Below, in pieces: positions 1 to 8,154 of a stretch of 64,000 bases of DNA; position 1 is the first letter of the stretch, and the number at the start of each line of letters is the position of its first letter. A program made the translations under genes and the position numbers. A model generated the notes under the pieces. It made no database searches and was not told the origin of the DNA. It saw nothing but the letters and a program-made list of their open reading frames with translations. Source of the DNA: Pseudomonas borbori (GTDB taxonomy: Bacteria > Pseudomonadota > Gammaproteobacteria > Pseudomonadales > Pseudomonadaceae); NCBI RefSeq assembly GCF_900115555.1, contig NZ_FOWX01000006.1:62001-126000 (forward strand), written 5' to 3'.

Positions 1-608
1 TCGAGCATGCTGAAAGCATGGCTGTTGGCAGCGGCATCGACCGCTTGCGGCAGGTCGATGATCACCGGGCCTTCAGGCCCCAGCAGCACGTTGAACTCGG
101 ACAAGTCGCCATGCACCAGGCCGGCGCAGAGCATCTTGACCACCTCACCGATCATGAAGGCATGGAATTCGCGGGCATCTTGCGGGTGCAGGTCGACATC
201 GTTGAGGCGCGGCGCAACGTTGCCCTCATCGTCGAGGACCAGTTCCATCAGCAACACGCCCTCGAGGAAGTCGTAGGGCTTGGGCACCCGCACCCCGGCG
301 CCAGCCAGATGGAACAAGGCAGCCACTTCGGCGTTCTGCCAGGCATCTTCCTGGCCCTTGCGGCCATACTTGGTGCCCTTGCTCATGGCCCGCATATCGC
401 GGCTGCTGCGCACCTTGCGCCCCTCCTGATACTGCGCCGCCTGACGGAAACTGCGCTTGTTGGCCTCCTTGTAGACCTTGGCGCAGCGCAGTTCATCACC
501 GCAGCGCACCACGTACACCGCGGCTTCCTTGCCACTCATCAGCGGGCGCATCACTTCGTCGACCAGACCAGCCTCGACCAGGGGTTCAATACGTTTTGGC
601 GTCTTCAT
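1..608 (-). CDS. RIO1-family serine protein kinase, partial (3' end beyond the window)
   Basis: The minus-strand frame starts with ATG at 608 (MKTPKRIEPLVEAG) and stays open to the left edge, giving about 202 residues. It carries the atypical-kinase signatures of the RIO family: an HGDLSEFN catalytic loop and a downstream IDLPQ metal-binding segment close to the left edge. The N-terminal part includes a nucleotide-binding AAVYVV stretch. RIO proteins phosphorylate serine or autophosphorylate and are linked to ribosome biogenesis in archaea and eukaryotes; the bacterial target is not established. The gene is divergent from ada with a 219-bp gap between them. The C-terminus is off the window, so completeness cannot be judged. 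Confidence 0.88.
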   Translation of the reverse strand, partial: MKTPKRIEPLVEAGLVDEVMRPLMSGKEAAVYVVRCGDELRCAKVYKEANKRSFRQAAQYQEGRKVRSSRDMRAMSKGTKYGRKGQEDAWQNAEVAALFHLAGAGVRVPKPYDFLEGVLLMELVLDDEGNVAPRLNDVDLHPQDAREFHAFMIGEVVKMLCAGLVHGDLSEFNVLLGPEGPVIIDLPQAVDAAANSHAFSML

Positions 609-750
609 TAGCTTTAATCGTGGGTCCTGTGTTGCCCTATTCGCGTATACCGCCCCGTTATACGGCAATCCTCGGGCAGAACCCAGCCCACGGGTCATCA
701 TGTGTCCATTAGCGGGTCAATAAATAGTTGCCGACTGACCACGAGCTGCA

Positions 751-770
751 GATTTGAAAGCGCGATTGGC
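751..770 (+). promoter_or_regulatory. Candidate Ada box upstream of ada
   Basis: An AAAGCGC heptamer at 757-763 sits about 65 bases before the ada start codon. It resembles the core of the E. coli Ada box, which methylated Ada binds to activate its own gene. The match is short and unaligned, so this is an inference from position plus motif only. Confidence 0.3.
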
Positions 771-827
771 ATTGGCGCAGCCGGCGCAAGGGTCGACAAT
801 CGACTCATCATTTCCTGGAGCCGCGCC

Positions 828-1868
828 ATGCTCGATCCCGACCGCTGCTGGCAAGCCGTCTGCGCCCGCGACGCCGCGCGCGACAACCAGTTCGTCTTCG
901 CCGTGCGCTCCACCGGCATCTATTGCCGGCCGAGCTGCCCGGCGCGGCGGCCACGACGCGACAACGTCAGCTTCCACGCCGATGCGCAGAGCGCCGAAGC
1001 CGCCGGTTTCCGTCCGTGCCGGCGCTGCTCGCCGCAGGGCGCCAGCCCGGCCGAACAGCTCGATCAACTGGTCGCCGCCGCCTGTCGCCTGCTGGTCGAG
1101 CAGGACAAGACACCGGCCCTCGAACAACTCGCCGCGCGCATTGGCCTGTCCGCCTCGCACCTGGCGCGCGCATTCAAGGCGCGCACCGGGCTGACGCCGA
1201 AGGCCTGGGCCAACGCCCAACGCCGCGCACAGCTTGAAGCCGGCTTGCCACAGGCCGAGTCGGTGCTGCAGGCGGCGCTGGCCGCCGGCTATTCCGGGAC
1301 CCGTGCGCTGTACGCCCAGGGCGACGCTTTGAGCCCGGCACAACGGCGCCGGCGCGGCGCCGGTGAAGCCCTGCGCTACGCCATCGCCGCCTGCCCGCTC
1401 GGCCAGTTGCTGCTGGCCAGCAGTGCCAAGGGCGTCTGCGCCCTGCTGTTCGGTGACACCGACGAGGCGCTGGAAAGCGAGCTGCGTCAGCGCTTCGCCG
1501 CCGCCCGCCTGCAACGCGACGATGCCGGCCTGGGCGACTGGCTGCAGCAGGTCATCGGCCAGATCGAGGAACCGCAACGCGCCGCGCAGTTGCCCCTGGA
1601 CTTGCGCGGCACGGTCTTTCAGCAACAGGTGTGGCACGCCCTGCAGCAAATCCCGGTGGGGCAAACGCGACGCTATGGCGAACTGGCCGCCAGTATCGGC
1701 AGCCACCCGCGCGCGGTGGCGCAGGCCTGCGCGAGTAATCCTCTGGGCCTGCTGGTGCCCTGCCATCGGCTGATCGGCGCCAATGGCGCGCTGAGCGGCT
1801 ACCGCTGGGGGCTGGCGCGCAAGGCGGCGCTGCTGCAGGGCGAAGCCCAGGCGCCGGATGAGGGATGA
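828..1868 (+). CDS. ada: Bifunctional DNA-methylphosphotriester / O6-alkylguanine methyltransferase and transcriptional regulator Ada
   Basis: This 346-residue protein has the full Ada architecture. The N-terminal zinc domain has Cys33, Cys37, Cys64 and Cys67, where Cys33 would accept methyl from phosphotriesters. An AraC-type helix-turn-helix follows (about 80-175), and then an MGMT domain with the VPCHR active site around Cys312. It repairs alkylated DNA by suicidal transfer of the methyl group to cysteine, and the methylated N-terminus turns it into an activator of the adaptive response. I chose ATG 828 because it begins right before the conserved CWQAV segment and has GGAG upstream; an earlier in-frame start at 702 would add unconserved residues. 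A candidate Ada box lies upstream. Confidence 0.93.
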   Translation: MLDPDRCWQAVCARDAARDNQFVFAVRSTGIYCRPSCPARRPRRDNVSFHADAQSAEAAGFRPCRRCSPQGASPAEQLDQLVAAACRLLVEQDKTPALEQLAARIGLSASHLARAFKARTGLTPKAWANAQRRAQLEAGLPQAESVLQAALAAGYSGTRALYAQGDALSPAQRRRRGAGEALRYAIAACPLGQLLLASSAKGVCALLFGDTDEALESELRQRFAAARLQRDDAGLGDWLQQVIGQIEEPQRAAQLPLDLRGTVFQQQVWHALQQIPVGQTRRYGELAASIGSHPRAVAQACASNPLGLLVPCHRLIGANGALSGYRWGLARKAALLQGEAQAPDEG

Positions 1869-1977
1869 GTACGCCGACTGTACGCAACAACGATCTGGCG
1901 CATACAGCTGGCTGCTGGCTGCCAGCCCAACCCCGTGAAACAATGCGCTTTCCCCCAGCGCACCCCCGCGGAGCCGC

Positions 1978-2283
1978 ATGAACCTGACCGAACTCACCGC
2001 CCGCCTGCACGCCATCCGCGACCGCAACGACTGGCGGCCATTCCACAGCCCGAAGAACCTGGCCATGGCCGCCAGCGTGGAAATGGCCGAACTGGTGGAG
2101 ATCTTCCAGTGGCTGAGCGAGGCACAATCGCGCCAGCTCGCCCCCGAGCAACTGCATCACGCCGGCCAGGAGGTGGGCGATATCGTGCTCTACCTGCTGT
2201 TGCTGTGCAGCGAACTGGGGATCGACATGGAGCAGGCGGTGCGCGCCAAGCTGGCCGACAGCGAACGGCGGTTCGCGCCATGA
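1978..2283 (+). CDS. MazG-like nucleotide pyrophosphohydrolase
   Basis: A 101-residue all-alpha protein of the MazG-like/RS21-C6 (dCTPase) group. The first helix carries the EMAELVEIFQW acidic cluster and a second cluster reads EVGDIVLYL; together these would bind the magnesium needed to cleave a nucleoside triphosphate to monophosphate and pyrophosphate. Members of this family clean up non-canonical or excess nucleotides, but the substrate cannot be read from sequence. Its stop codon overlaps the start of cmoM (ATGA), so the two genes are translationally coupled and probably one operon. Confidence 0.85.
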   Translation: MNLTELTARLHAIRDRNDWRPFHSPKNLAMAASVEMAELVEIFQWLSEAQSRQLAPEQLHHAGQEVGDIVLYLLLLCSELGIDMEQAVRAKLADSERRFAP

Positions 2284-3029
2284 GCGACCGCCATTTCGAC
2301 GAACTGGCGACGCGCTTCGCCGAGAAGATCTATGGCGGTGCCAAGGGTGCGATTCGCCTGGCGGTGCTCCAGGCCGACCTCGCCGAAGCCCTGCCGGATC
2401 GACCGCTGCGGGTGCTGGATATCGGCGCCGGCCTCGGCCATATGGCGCTGTGGCTGGCCGAACGCGGCCACCTGGTGACCCTCGCCGAACCCGCCGAACC
2501 CATGCTCGCCGGGGCCCGCGCGCGCTTCGCCGGGGCCGGCCAGGCGGCGACCTTTATCCAGGCGCCCTGGCAGGAGCTGCTCGGCCAGCTCGAGCAACCC
2601 TACGACCTGGTGGTCTGCCATGCGGTGCTCGAATGGCTGGCCCAGCCGCAGGCTATCCTGCCAGTACTGCGCCAGCTCTGCGCCCCGGGCGGCTGGCTGT
2701 CGCTGGCCTTCTACAACAAGGACGCGCTGATCTACCGCAACCTGCTCAAGGGCCATTTCCGCAAGCTGCGCAAGGCCGAATTCGCCGGCGAGAAGCAGAG
2801 CCTGACGCCGCAGCGACCGATCGATCCGCGCGAGCTGGCGGCGCAACTTGGCGCGCGCTGGCAGGTCGAAAGTCAGAGTGGCATCAGGGTTTTCCATGAC
2901 TATATGCCCCATGAGTTCCAGGCCAAGGCCGAGTTGATCGACCTGCTGGAAATGGAGCTGGCCTATCGCCGCCACCCAAGCTTTGCCGGCCTGGGCCGCT
3001 ATCTGCACTGGATCTGTCGACCGCGCTGA
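2280..3029 (+). CDS. cmoM: tRNA 5-carboxymethoxyuridine methyltransferase CmoM (SmtA)
   Basis: A 249-residue class I SAM-dependent methyltransferase. The SAM-binding glycine loop is VLDIGAGLG near residue 43, followed by an acidic strand-2 end and the VVCHAVLEWL motif near residue 115. The C-terminal half (YNKDALIYRNLLKG, then FHDYMP) is characteristic of CmoM, which methylates cmo5U34 of wobble-position tRNAs to mcmo5U. Length fits the family (about 250-260). It overlaps the preceding MazG-like gene by four bases and is 12 bases from the next gene. General methyltransferase similarity is certain; the CmoM assignment rests on the C-terminal motifs. Confidence 0.85.
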   Translation: MSDRHFDELATRFAEKIYGGAKGAIRLAVLQADLAEALPDRPLRVLDIGAGLGHMALWLAERGHLVTLAEPAEPMLAGARARFAGAGQAATFIQAPWQELLGQLEQPYDLVVCHAVLEWLAQPQAILPVLRQLCAPGGWLSLAFYNKDALIYRNLLKGHFRKLRKAEFAGEKQSLTPQRPIDPRELAAQLGARWQVESQSGIRVFHDYMPHEFQAKAELIDLLEMELAYRRHPSFAGLGRYLHWICRPR

Positions 3030-3041
3030 GGGGAGGCATCG

Positions 3042-3635
3042 ATGAACCGCGTAGCGCTGCTGTTGCTCGGTCTGGGCCTGGTCGCCTGCCAGAGCCAGAA
3101 CCCTTATACGGCGCAGTCCAAACCGCTGCCGCCGGCCCCGGCGCATGCCGGCAGTCAGCTGGACCTCAGCGCCTACCCGGCCCCCGCGCGCGATTATGCG
3201 CACTACCGCAACTGGACTTGGCGCGAACCACCGGCAGGCAGTGCCTGGGCCAGTTCGGCCCTGGTGCAGGAGGCGCTGAGCAACGCCCTCGACCAGCGCG
3301 GCCTGCGCCCGGCACCGCCCGGCAGCGCCGCCGACCTCGAAGTCAGCAGCGAGATGCGCCTGGAGCGGCGCATTCGTCAGGTCGCCGATCGCTACGGCAG
3401 CTACTACGGCCATAATTATTATGGTGATCACCTCGGTCTGTGGGGCAGTGCACCGCTGGTGCGCACCTATGAGGAAGAAGTGTTGGTGGTACGCATCGAC
3501 CTGTTCGACGCCCGGGACGGCCAACTCCTGTGGAGCGGCAGCGCCGAAATGCTCAGCGACGGCAGCCAGGCCGAACGCAGCAGGGCGCTGCGGGCGGCCC
3601 TGCAACGCGCCCTGGAGAATTACCCGCCAACCTGA
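3042..3635 (+). CDS. DUF4136-type lipoprotein (first of a tandem pair)
   Basis: A 197-residue predicted outer-membrane lipoprotein. Residues 1-16 form a short signal peptide ending in a lipobox (LVAC), with acylation expected at Cys16. The mature part has the DUF4136 pattern: an aromatic YAHYRNWTW strand near residue 57, [10 protein letters not shown], a Tyr/Gly-rich turn ([11 protein letters not shown]) and [13 protein letters not shown] near the end. The function of DUF4136 proteins is unknown. It follows cmoM by 12 bases and precedes a paralogue of the same layout, suggesting a local duplication. Confidence 0.85.
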   Translation: MNRVALLLLGLGLVACQSQNPYTAQSKPLPPAPAHAGSQLDLSAYPAPARDYAHYRNWTWREPPAGSAWASSALVQEALSNALDQRGLRPAPPGSAADLEVSSEMRLERRIRQVADRYGSYYGHNYYGDHLGLWGSAPLVRTYEEEVLVVRIDLFDARDGQLLWSGSAEMLSDGSQAERSRALRAALQRALENYPPT

Positions 3636-3704
3636 TACATAACGATCATTGGCTCTTGCCGCGCGTACCGGCGGACGCGCAACCAAGGACCCGGAGGTTC
3701 GACC

Positions 3705-4265
3705 ATGCGTTTGCACCTGCTGCTGATCCCCGCGCTGCTCTTGCTCGGCGCCTGCCAAACCACCCAACTCGATCGCGACTTCGACCCCAGCCGCGACTTC
3801 GCCGCCTTCCGCAGCTGGAGCTGGCAGGAGCCGGCCGTGCAGTACCGCCCCGACGACCCGCGCCTGAAAAGCGACCTGACCGAACAGCGCCTGCGCGCCG
3901 CAATCGTCGAGCAACTCGATCAGCGCGGCCTGCGCCTGGCGCCGGCAGGCAGCGCCGGCGACCTCAAGGTCCAGGCCTGGCTGATCGTCGACCAACGGCA
4001 GAACCAGGTCACCACCCATTACGGCGGTTTCTGGGGCGGCCCCTGGCACGGCTACTGGGGCGGTCCGGGTTACAGCGAAACCCGCGTGACGGACTACCAG
4101 ACCGGCACCCTGCAGATCGACCTGTACAACGGCAAGGACGGCCAGTTGGTGTGGCGCGGCAGCGGCCGGCAGATCCTGCGCGACAACCAGCAGAGTCCGA
4201 GCGAACGCAGCGCACAGATTCGCGAAACCGTGGCCAAGGTACTCAGCCAATACCCGCCGCACTAA
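3705..4265 (+). CDS. DUF4136-type lipoprotein (second of a tandem pair)
   Basis: A 186-residue lipoprotein with lipobox LLGAC (Cys17). It shares the order of motifs with its upstream neighbour: FAAFRSWSWQEP, QLDQRGLRLAPAGSAGDL, a glycine-rich turn of Gly-Gly-Phe/Tyr-Trp-Gly, and IDLYNGKDGQLVWRG. It lacks the long proline-rich spacer after the lipobox that its paralogue has. A GGAG ribosome-binding site lies before ATG 3705. The function is unknown; an envelope location is inferred from the lipobox. Confidence 0.87.
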   Translation: MRLHLLLIPALLLLGACQTTQLDRDFDPSRDFAAFRSWSWQEPAVQYRPDDPRLKSDLTEQRLRAAIVEQLDQRGLRLAPAGSAGDLKVQAWLIVDQRQNQVTTHYGGFWGGPWHGYWGGPGYSETRVTDYQTGTLQIDLYNGKDGQLVWRGSGRQILRDNQQSPSERSAQIRETVAKVLSQYPPH

Positions 4266-4405
4266 GCCTCACCCAGAATAGCGCGAGCGCTTGGCCGGCC
4301 GCTCCCCTGGCGCGGCGACTGCGCACCTTAGCCGGGATAAGCGCCAGCGCATCCAGGGGCTCCCGGATTGCGCCCAGACGGCTACGCAGCCGCGCCTTCA
4401 CCTAA

Positions 4406-4589
4406 CAGGCCGTTGAAAAACTACCTGCGTTGGCAATACTGCGTTAAAAACAGGCTCGGGTGCGAGCACAGTCGGAATGCTCATTTACAGCTCGTAAACT
4501 CGCGTGCGAGCCCAGTCCGCTTCCTCGCCTGTTTGCGGGGACGCCTAGTCCTTGTTTTGCCTGCCTCGCCTACGTTTTTCAACGGCCTG
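4406..4589. mobile_element. MITE-like element, probably mobilised by an IS5-family transposase
   Basis: A 184-bp non-coding element bounded by a perfect 16-bp inverted repeat, CAGGCCGTTGAAAAAC (4406-4421 and the complement at 4574-4589). It is flanked on both sides by the direct repeat CTAA (4402-4405 and 4590-4593), which fits the 4-bp YTAR target duplication typical of IS5-type transposases. Its right edge lies 32 bases before the acetyltransferase start. The rest of the 4266-4621 gap holds no gene I can recognise. Confidence 0.7.
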
Positions 4590-4621
4590 CTAATGCCATG
4601 AACCGCCCACCAGGATGCCCG

Positions 4622-5110
4622 ATGAATCAACCCGCACTGTTTACCCACCGCCCGGCCAGCGCCGCCGACCTGAGCGCCATAGTCGGATTCCCGCAGAACG
4701 CCCAGGAGCTGTTTTTCAGCTACCCGAAGGCGGACTGGCCGCTGAGCGTCGCTCAACTGGCCGCGGCCATGGCCGAGCGGCGCGACAGCAGCGTGGTGCT
4801 GCTGAATGACCGGGTGGCCGGCTTCGCCAATTTCTACCAGTGGCAACACGGCGACTTCTGCGCCCTGGGCAACCTGATGGTCGCGCCCTGGGCGCGTGGC
4901 CAGGGCGTGGCGCAGCATCTGGTAGCGGTGATGGAGCAACTGGCGCGCGAGCACTACAAGGCCAGGCGCATGCAGGTGTCCTGCTTCAACGCCAACAGCG
5001 CCGGGCTGCTGCTCTACCCCAAGCTCGGCTATCGGCTCAGCGCAGTGCTTGAGCGCCGCGATCCGCAAGGCGTGCGGGTGGCGCTGATCCAGTTCGACAA
5101 GGCGCTGTAA
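4622..5110 (+). CDS. GNAT-family N-acetyltransferase
   Basis: A 162-residue GNAT enzyme. Acetyl-CoA-binding motif A is visible as LGNLMVAPWARGQGVAQHL (R/Q-x-x-G-x-G/A type), preceded by strand 4. The C-terminal VSCFNANSAGLLLYPKLGYR segment is motif B. It would transfer acetyl from acetyl-CoA to a small amine, which cannot be named. ATG 4622 has AGGA about eight bases upstream; an in-frame ATG at 4598 is also possible but sits almost on the right edge of the MITE, so that insertion may have replaced the native promoter region. Confidence 0.85.
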   Translation: MNQPALFTHRPASAADLSAIVGFPQNAQELFFSYPKADWPLSVAQLAAAMAERRDSSVVLLNDRVAGFANFYQWQHGDFCALGNLMVAPWARGQGVAQHLVAVMEQLAREHYKARRMQVSCFNANSAGLLLYPKLGYRLSAVLERRDPQGVRVALIQFDKAL

Positions 5111-5132
5111 GACCGCCCTGGCCGCACCGTAG

Positions 5133-5194
5133 CCTGGATGAAATCCGGGGAAAAAAAGCGTGCGGCGGACAGCGCTCCCCGGATCGCATCCAGG
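5133..5194. repeat. Intergenic inverted repeat (REP-like hairpin)
   Basis: The two arms CCTGGATGAAATCCGGGG and CCCCGGATCGCATCCAGG form an imperfect hairpin between the end of the acetyltransferase gene and the end of the convergent SdiA-regulated-family gene. Position and shape suggest a REP-type sequence that also ends transcription of both genes. Confidence 0.55.
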
Positions 5195-5245
5195 CCACGA
5201 GCGGGGGTTTGTGCGCAGCATTTACCACCCGCTCGCATTGCCGCG

Positions 5246-6178
5246 CTATTGGCGCTCGAAGCGGTAGAACAGGTTCGGCTCGCTGACCAGGTAGAGGTTG
5301 CCGCGATCGTCGAAGGTCATGCCTTCGCCCTGGGCCACGCTGTCCTGCAGACCGGCGAAGCCGCCGAGCAGCGAACGGAAGCTGATCAGCTTGCCCTTGC
5401 CGTCCAGCTCCATCAGCACCTTCGACTCGTCGCTGAGCAAGGCCAGATGGCCGGTCTGCTGGTCGTAATGCACCGAGGACAGATCGGTGGCGAAGACGTT
5501 CTGGATCCATGCCTCGCGGTCGATCACTTCGAGGTTGAAGTCGCCCTCGATGCTCGCTTTCAGCCCGCGGATTTCATAGAGCTTGCGCGGCGAATGCTCC
5601 TTGACCACGAACAGCCGGTCGCCGGCCCGGTCGTAGCCGGCACCTTCGAAGCCCTGGTTGCCGCCCAAACCGAGGCCCAGGGTCAGCGCCCGGTAATCCT
5701 CGCGGAACAGGGCGCCGGGCTGCGCCGGCACCTCGACCGCCACCAGCGCCTGGTTGCGCTCCTCGGCCAGCAGCAACAGGTTGTCGCCCAGGTAGGTGAT
5801 GCCCTCCACGTCGCTGAAGCCACTCAGCGGATAGCGTGCCAGCACCTCGCCCTCGGTGCTCAGGGCGAGCAACTCTTCCGGGTTGTTGACCACCGCCCAG
5901 AGCTGGTCGCGATGCTCGTCATAGGTCAAGCCGGAGAGGTTGTCGCCGACCCTCGGCACAGCCTTGGCGTCGATCCGCACCCGGTATTCAGGCAGCCACA
6001 GGCTGCGTTCCTGCCACTCGGTTTGATGCCAGGAGGTCTGGATCCAGAAATACAGGCGGTCATCCAGGTGCAGGCTGCGCACTTGATAAACCAGGGTCAG
6101 CAGGATCAACAACAGCGCCCATGTCCATGGACTTGAAACAGGCAGCCGTCCTAGCATCCCCTTGGCAGTTGACGTCAT
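5246..6178 (-). CDS. SdiA-regulated-domain membrane-anchored beta-propeller protein
   Basis: A 310-residue protein. One N-terminal transmembrane helix (about residues 18-36, WTWALLLILLTLVYQV) should anchor it in the inner membrane, with the rest in the periplasm. The remainder matches the SdiA-regulated (YjiK-like) six-bladed propeller: NLSGLTYDEHRDQLWAV, FSDVEGITYLG, GFEGAGYD and EGMTFDDRGNLYLVSEPN repeat a G-hydrophobic-x-Y/F-D pattern once per blade. The biochemical role is unknown. It is convergent with the acetyltransferase and divergent from the SulP gene. Confidence 0.82.
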   Translation of the reverse strand: MTSTAKGMLGRLPVSSPWTWALLLILLTLVYQVRSLHLDDRLYFWIQTSWHQTEWQERSLWLPEYRVRIDAKAVPRVGDNLSGLTYDEHRDQLWAVVNNPEELLALSTEGEVLARYPLSGFSDVEGITYLGDNLLLLAEERNQALVAVEVPAQPGALFREDYRALTLGLGLGGNQGFEGAGYDRAGDRLFVVKEHSPRKLYEIRGLKASIEGDFNLEVIDREAWIQNVFATDLSSVHYDQQTGHLALLSDESKVLMELDGKGKLISFRSLLGGFAGLQDSVAQGEGMTFDDRGNLYLVSEPNLFYRFERQ

Positions 6179-6638
6179 CGACGGTCACTCTCGCGTGCAG
6201 ATGGGCAAAGGCAGTCTGCTCCGCGATTGTTGCAATCCGCGCAGCTCAGCAGCGTTCGGCACGCGAGCGCACAGAACCGAAAGCCTGCGCCAGTTCGGCG
6301 CAGGTGTTCGATCATGCGTCGCCGGGCAAGTTCCACCGCGCGCCCGCACGGGCTGCGCACCCCGCCCGACTGTGTTAAGGTGCGCGGCCTTTTTGCTTGT
6401 ATGGACAGAGACAGGTCGTCATGACACTGGCCCACCCATTGCGCTGGCTGCCTAAGCCGCCTTAGCGTCAAGTTCCCTCCCGCATAGCCTCGCCGGTTCT
6501 CCCGGCCATTCTGCTGTGCGCCCTTGCATAGCCGAACGCCGTTCGCTCATGCGCCTGCGTTATTTTTCAATCTGCCATTCACCCCGTCCGCCCGGCGCTT
6601 GCGCGCGGCAGTGGAACCCAGCCCTTTTGGAATACGCC
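6179..6638. other. 460-bp gap with possible regulatory leader of the SulP gene
   Basis: No full-size gene is seen here. The stretch holds the divergent promoters of the SdiA-regulated-family gene and the SulP transporter, plus a short proline-ending reading frame at 6421-6465. GC-rich hairpin-forming segments follow it (for example CGCCGG-TTCT-CCCGGC around 6490-6505). The roughly 200 bases between the short frame and the SulP start make a long untranslated leader plausible. Confidence 0.4.
6421..6465 (+). CDS. Possible leader peptide [14 protein letters not shown] upstream of the SulP gene
   Basis: A 14-codon frame with ATG at 6421 and TAG at 6463-6465, ending Leu-Pro-Lys-Pro-Pro. Terminal Pro-Pro before a stop codon is a known context for slow translation and termination. 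The frame sits at the head of a long leader that also contains hairpins. Its ribosome-binding site (AGACAGG) is weak. I infer a possible attenuator by analogy with proline-rich leader peptides of other transporters; conservation would have to be shown. Confidence 0.3.
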   Translation: MTLAHPLRWLPKPP

Positions 6639-8141
6639 ATGCTGCAAAGCCTGAAAAACACCTGGTTGTTCAACATTCGCGGCGACGTGCTCGCCGGTCT
6701 GGTGGTCGCCCTGGCGCTGATCCCCGAGGCCATCGCCTTCTCGATCATCGCCGGGGTCGACCCCAAGGTCGGCCTCTACGCCTCCTTCTGCATCGCCGTG
6801 GTAATCGCCTTCGTCGGCGGCCGTCCGGGGATGATCAGCGCCGCCACCGGGGCCATGGCCCTGGTCATGGTGACCCTGGTCAAGGAGCACGGCCTGCAGT
6901 ACCTGCTGGCCGCCACCCTGCTCACCGGCGTGCTGCAGATCGGCGCCGGCTACCTCAGGCTGGGCAGCCTGATGCGCTTCGTCTCGCGCTCGGTGGTCAC
7001 CGGCTTCGTCAACGCCCTGGCGATCCTGATCTTCATGGCCCAGCTGCCGGAGCTGACCAACGTGACCTGGCATGTCTACGCCATGACGGCGGCCGGGCTG
7101 GGGATCATCTACCTGTTCCCCTATGTGCCCAAGATCGGCCGGGTCATCCCCTCGCCGCTGGTGTGCATCCTGGCGATGACCGCCGCGGCCATGGTCCTCG
7201 GTCTGGATATCCGCACGGTCGGCGACATGGGCGAGCTGCCGGACACCCTGCCGATCTTCCTCTGGCCCGACGTGCCTTTGAACTTCGAGACCCTGGCGAT
7301 CATCTTCCCCTATGCCGCCGCCCTGGCCGTGGTCGGCCTGCTGGAGTCGATGATGACTGCGACCATCGTCGACGACCTGACCGATACGACCAGCGACAAG
7401 AACCGCGAATGCAAGGGCCAGGGTGTGGCCAATATCGCCTCCGGCCTGCTCGGCGGCATGGCTGGCTGCGCGATGATCGGCCAGTCGGTGATCAACGTGA
7501 AGTCCGGCGGCCGCGGCCGTCTGTCCTGCCTGGTGGCCGGCGTGGTATTGCTGCTGATGGTGGTGTTCCTCAGCGACTGGGTCAGGCAGATCCCCATGGC
7601 CGCACTGGTCGCGGTGATGATCATGGTGTCGATCGGCACCTTCAGCTGGGACTCGCTGCGCAACCTCAGGCAGTTCCCGCTGTCGACCAATATCGTCATG
7701 TTCGCCACCGTGGCGGTCACCGTCTACACCCACAACCTGGCCTACGGCGTGTTCGTCGGCGTGCTGCTGGCGGCGCTGTTCTTCGCCAACAAGATCGGCC
7801 ACTTCCTCTATATTGACTCCGCAGCCGACAGCGACGGTACTCGGCGCAGCTACCAGGTGGTCGGCCAGGTGTTCTTCAGCTCCGCCGACAAATTCGTCGC
7901 CGCCTTCGATTTCAAGGAGGCCGTCGACAAGGTGAGCATCGATCTGTCCCGCGCGCATTTCTGGGACATCACCGCGGTCGCCGCCCTGGACAAGGTGGTG
8001 CTCAAACTGCGCCGCGAAGGCACCGAAGTCGAAGTGCTGGGCCTCAACCAGGCCAGCGCCACCATCGTCGACCGCTTTGGCGTACACGACAAATCGGGCC
8101 CCGCCGGGTCCGATGCCGTCGACCAACTGATGGGCCACTAA
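6639..8141 (+). CDS. SulP-family inorganic anion transporter with STAS domain
   Basis: A 500-residue SulP/SLC26 permease. The N-terminal half has 10-14 transmembrane segments beginning with the family signature [21 protein letters not shown]. It continues with PKVGLYASF and the conserved [16 protein letters not shown] segment that lines the anion site. The C-terminal about 90 residues form a cytoplasmic STAS domain (VFFSSADKF...[21 protein letters not shown]). Such proteins carry sulfate, bicarbonate or other anions with sodium or protons; the ion cannot be chosen from sequence. ATG 6639 was chosen because it directly precedes the conserved start of the family. A universal stress protein gene follows after 13 bases, so the two are probably co-transcribed. 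Confidence 0.9.
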   Translation: MLQSLKNTWLFNIRGDVLAGLVVALALIPEAIAFSIIAGVDPKVGLYASFCIAVVIAFVGGRPGMISAATGAMALVMVTLVKEHGLQYLLAATLLTGVLQIGAGYLRLGSLMRFVSRSVVTGFVNALAILIFMAQLPELTNVTWHVYAMTAAGLGIIYLFPYVPKIGRVIPSPLVCILAMTAAAMVLGLDIRTVGDMGELPDTLPIFLWPDVPLNFETLAIIFPYAAALAVVGLLESMMTATIVDDLTDTTSDKNRECKGQGVANIASGLLGGMAGCAMIGQSVINVKSGGRGRLSCLVAGVVLLLMVVFLSDWVRQIPMAALVAVMIMVSIGTFSWDSLRNLRQFPLSTNIVMFATVAVTVYTHNLAYGVFVGVLLAALFFANKIGHFLYIDSAADSDGTRRSYQVVGQVFFSSADKFVAAFDFKEAVDKVSIDLSRAHFWDITAVAALDKVVLKLRREGTEVEVLGLNQASATIVDRFGVHDKSGPAGSDAVDQLMGH

Positions 8142-8154
8142 TAAGGAGCAGCGC

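Noticed and set aside
18..611. Plus-strand 197-codon frame opposite the RIO kinase
   Set aside because: It is the complement of a kinase with clear HGDLSEFN and IDLPQ motifs, and its His/Ala/Leu-rich translation has no family features.
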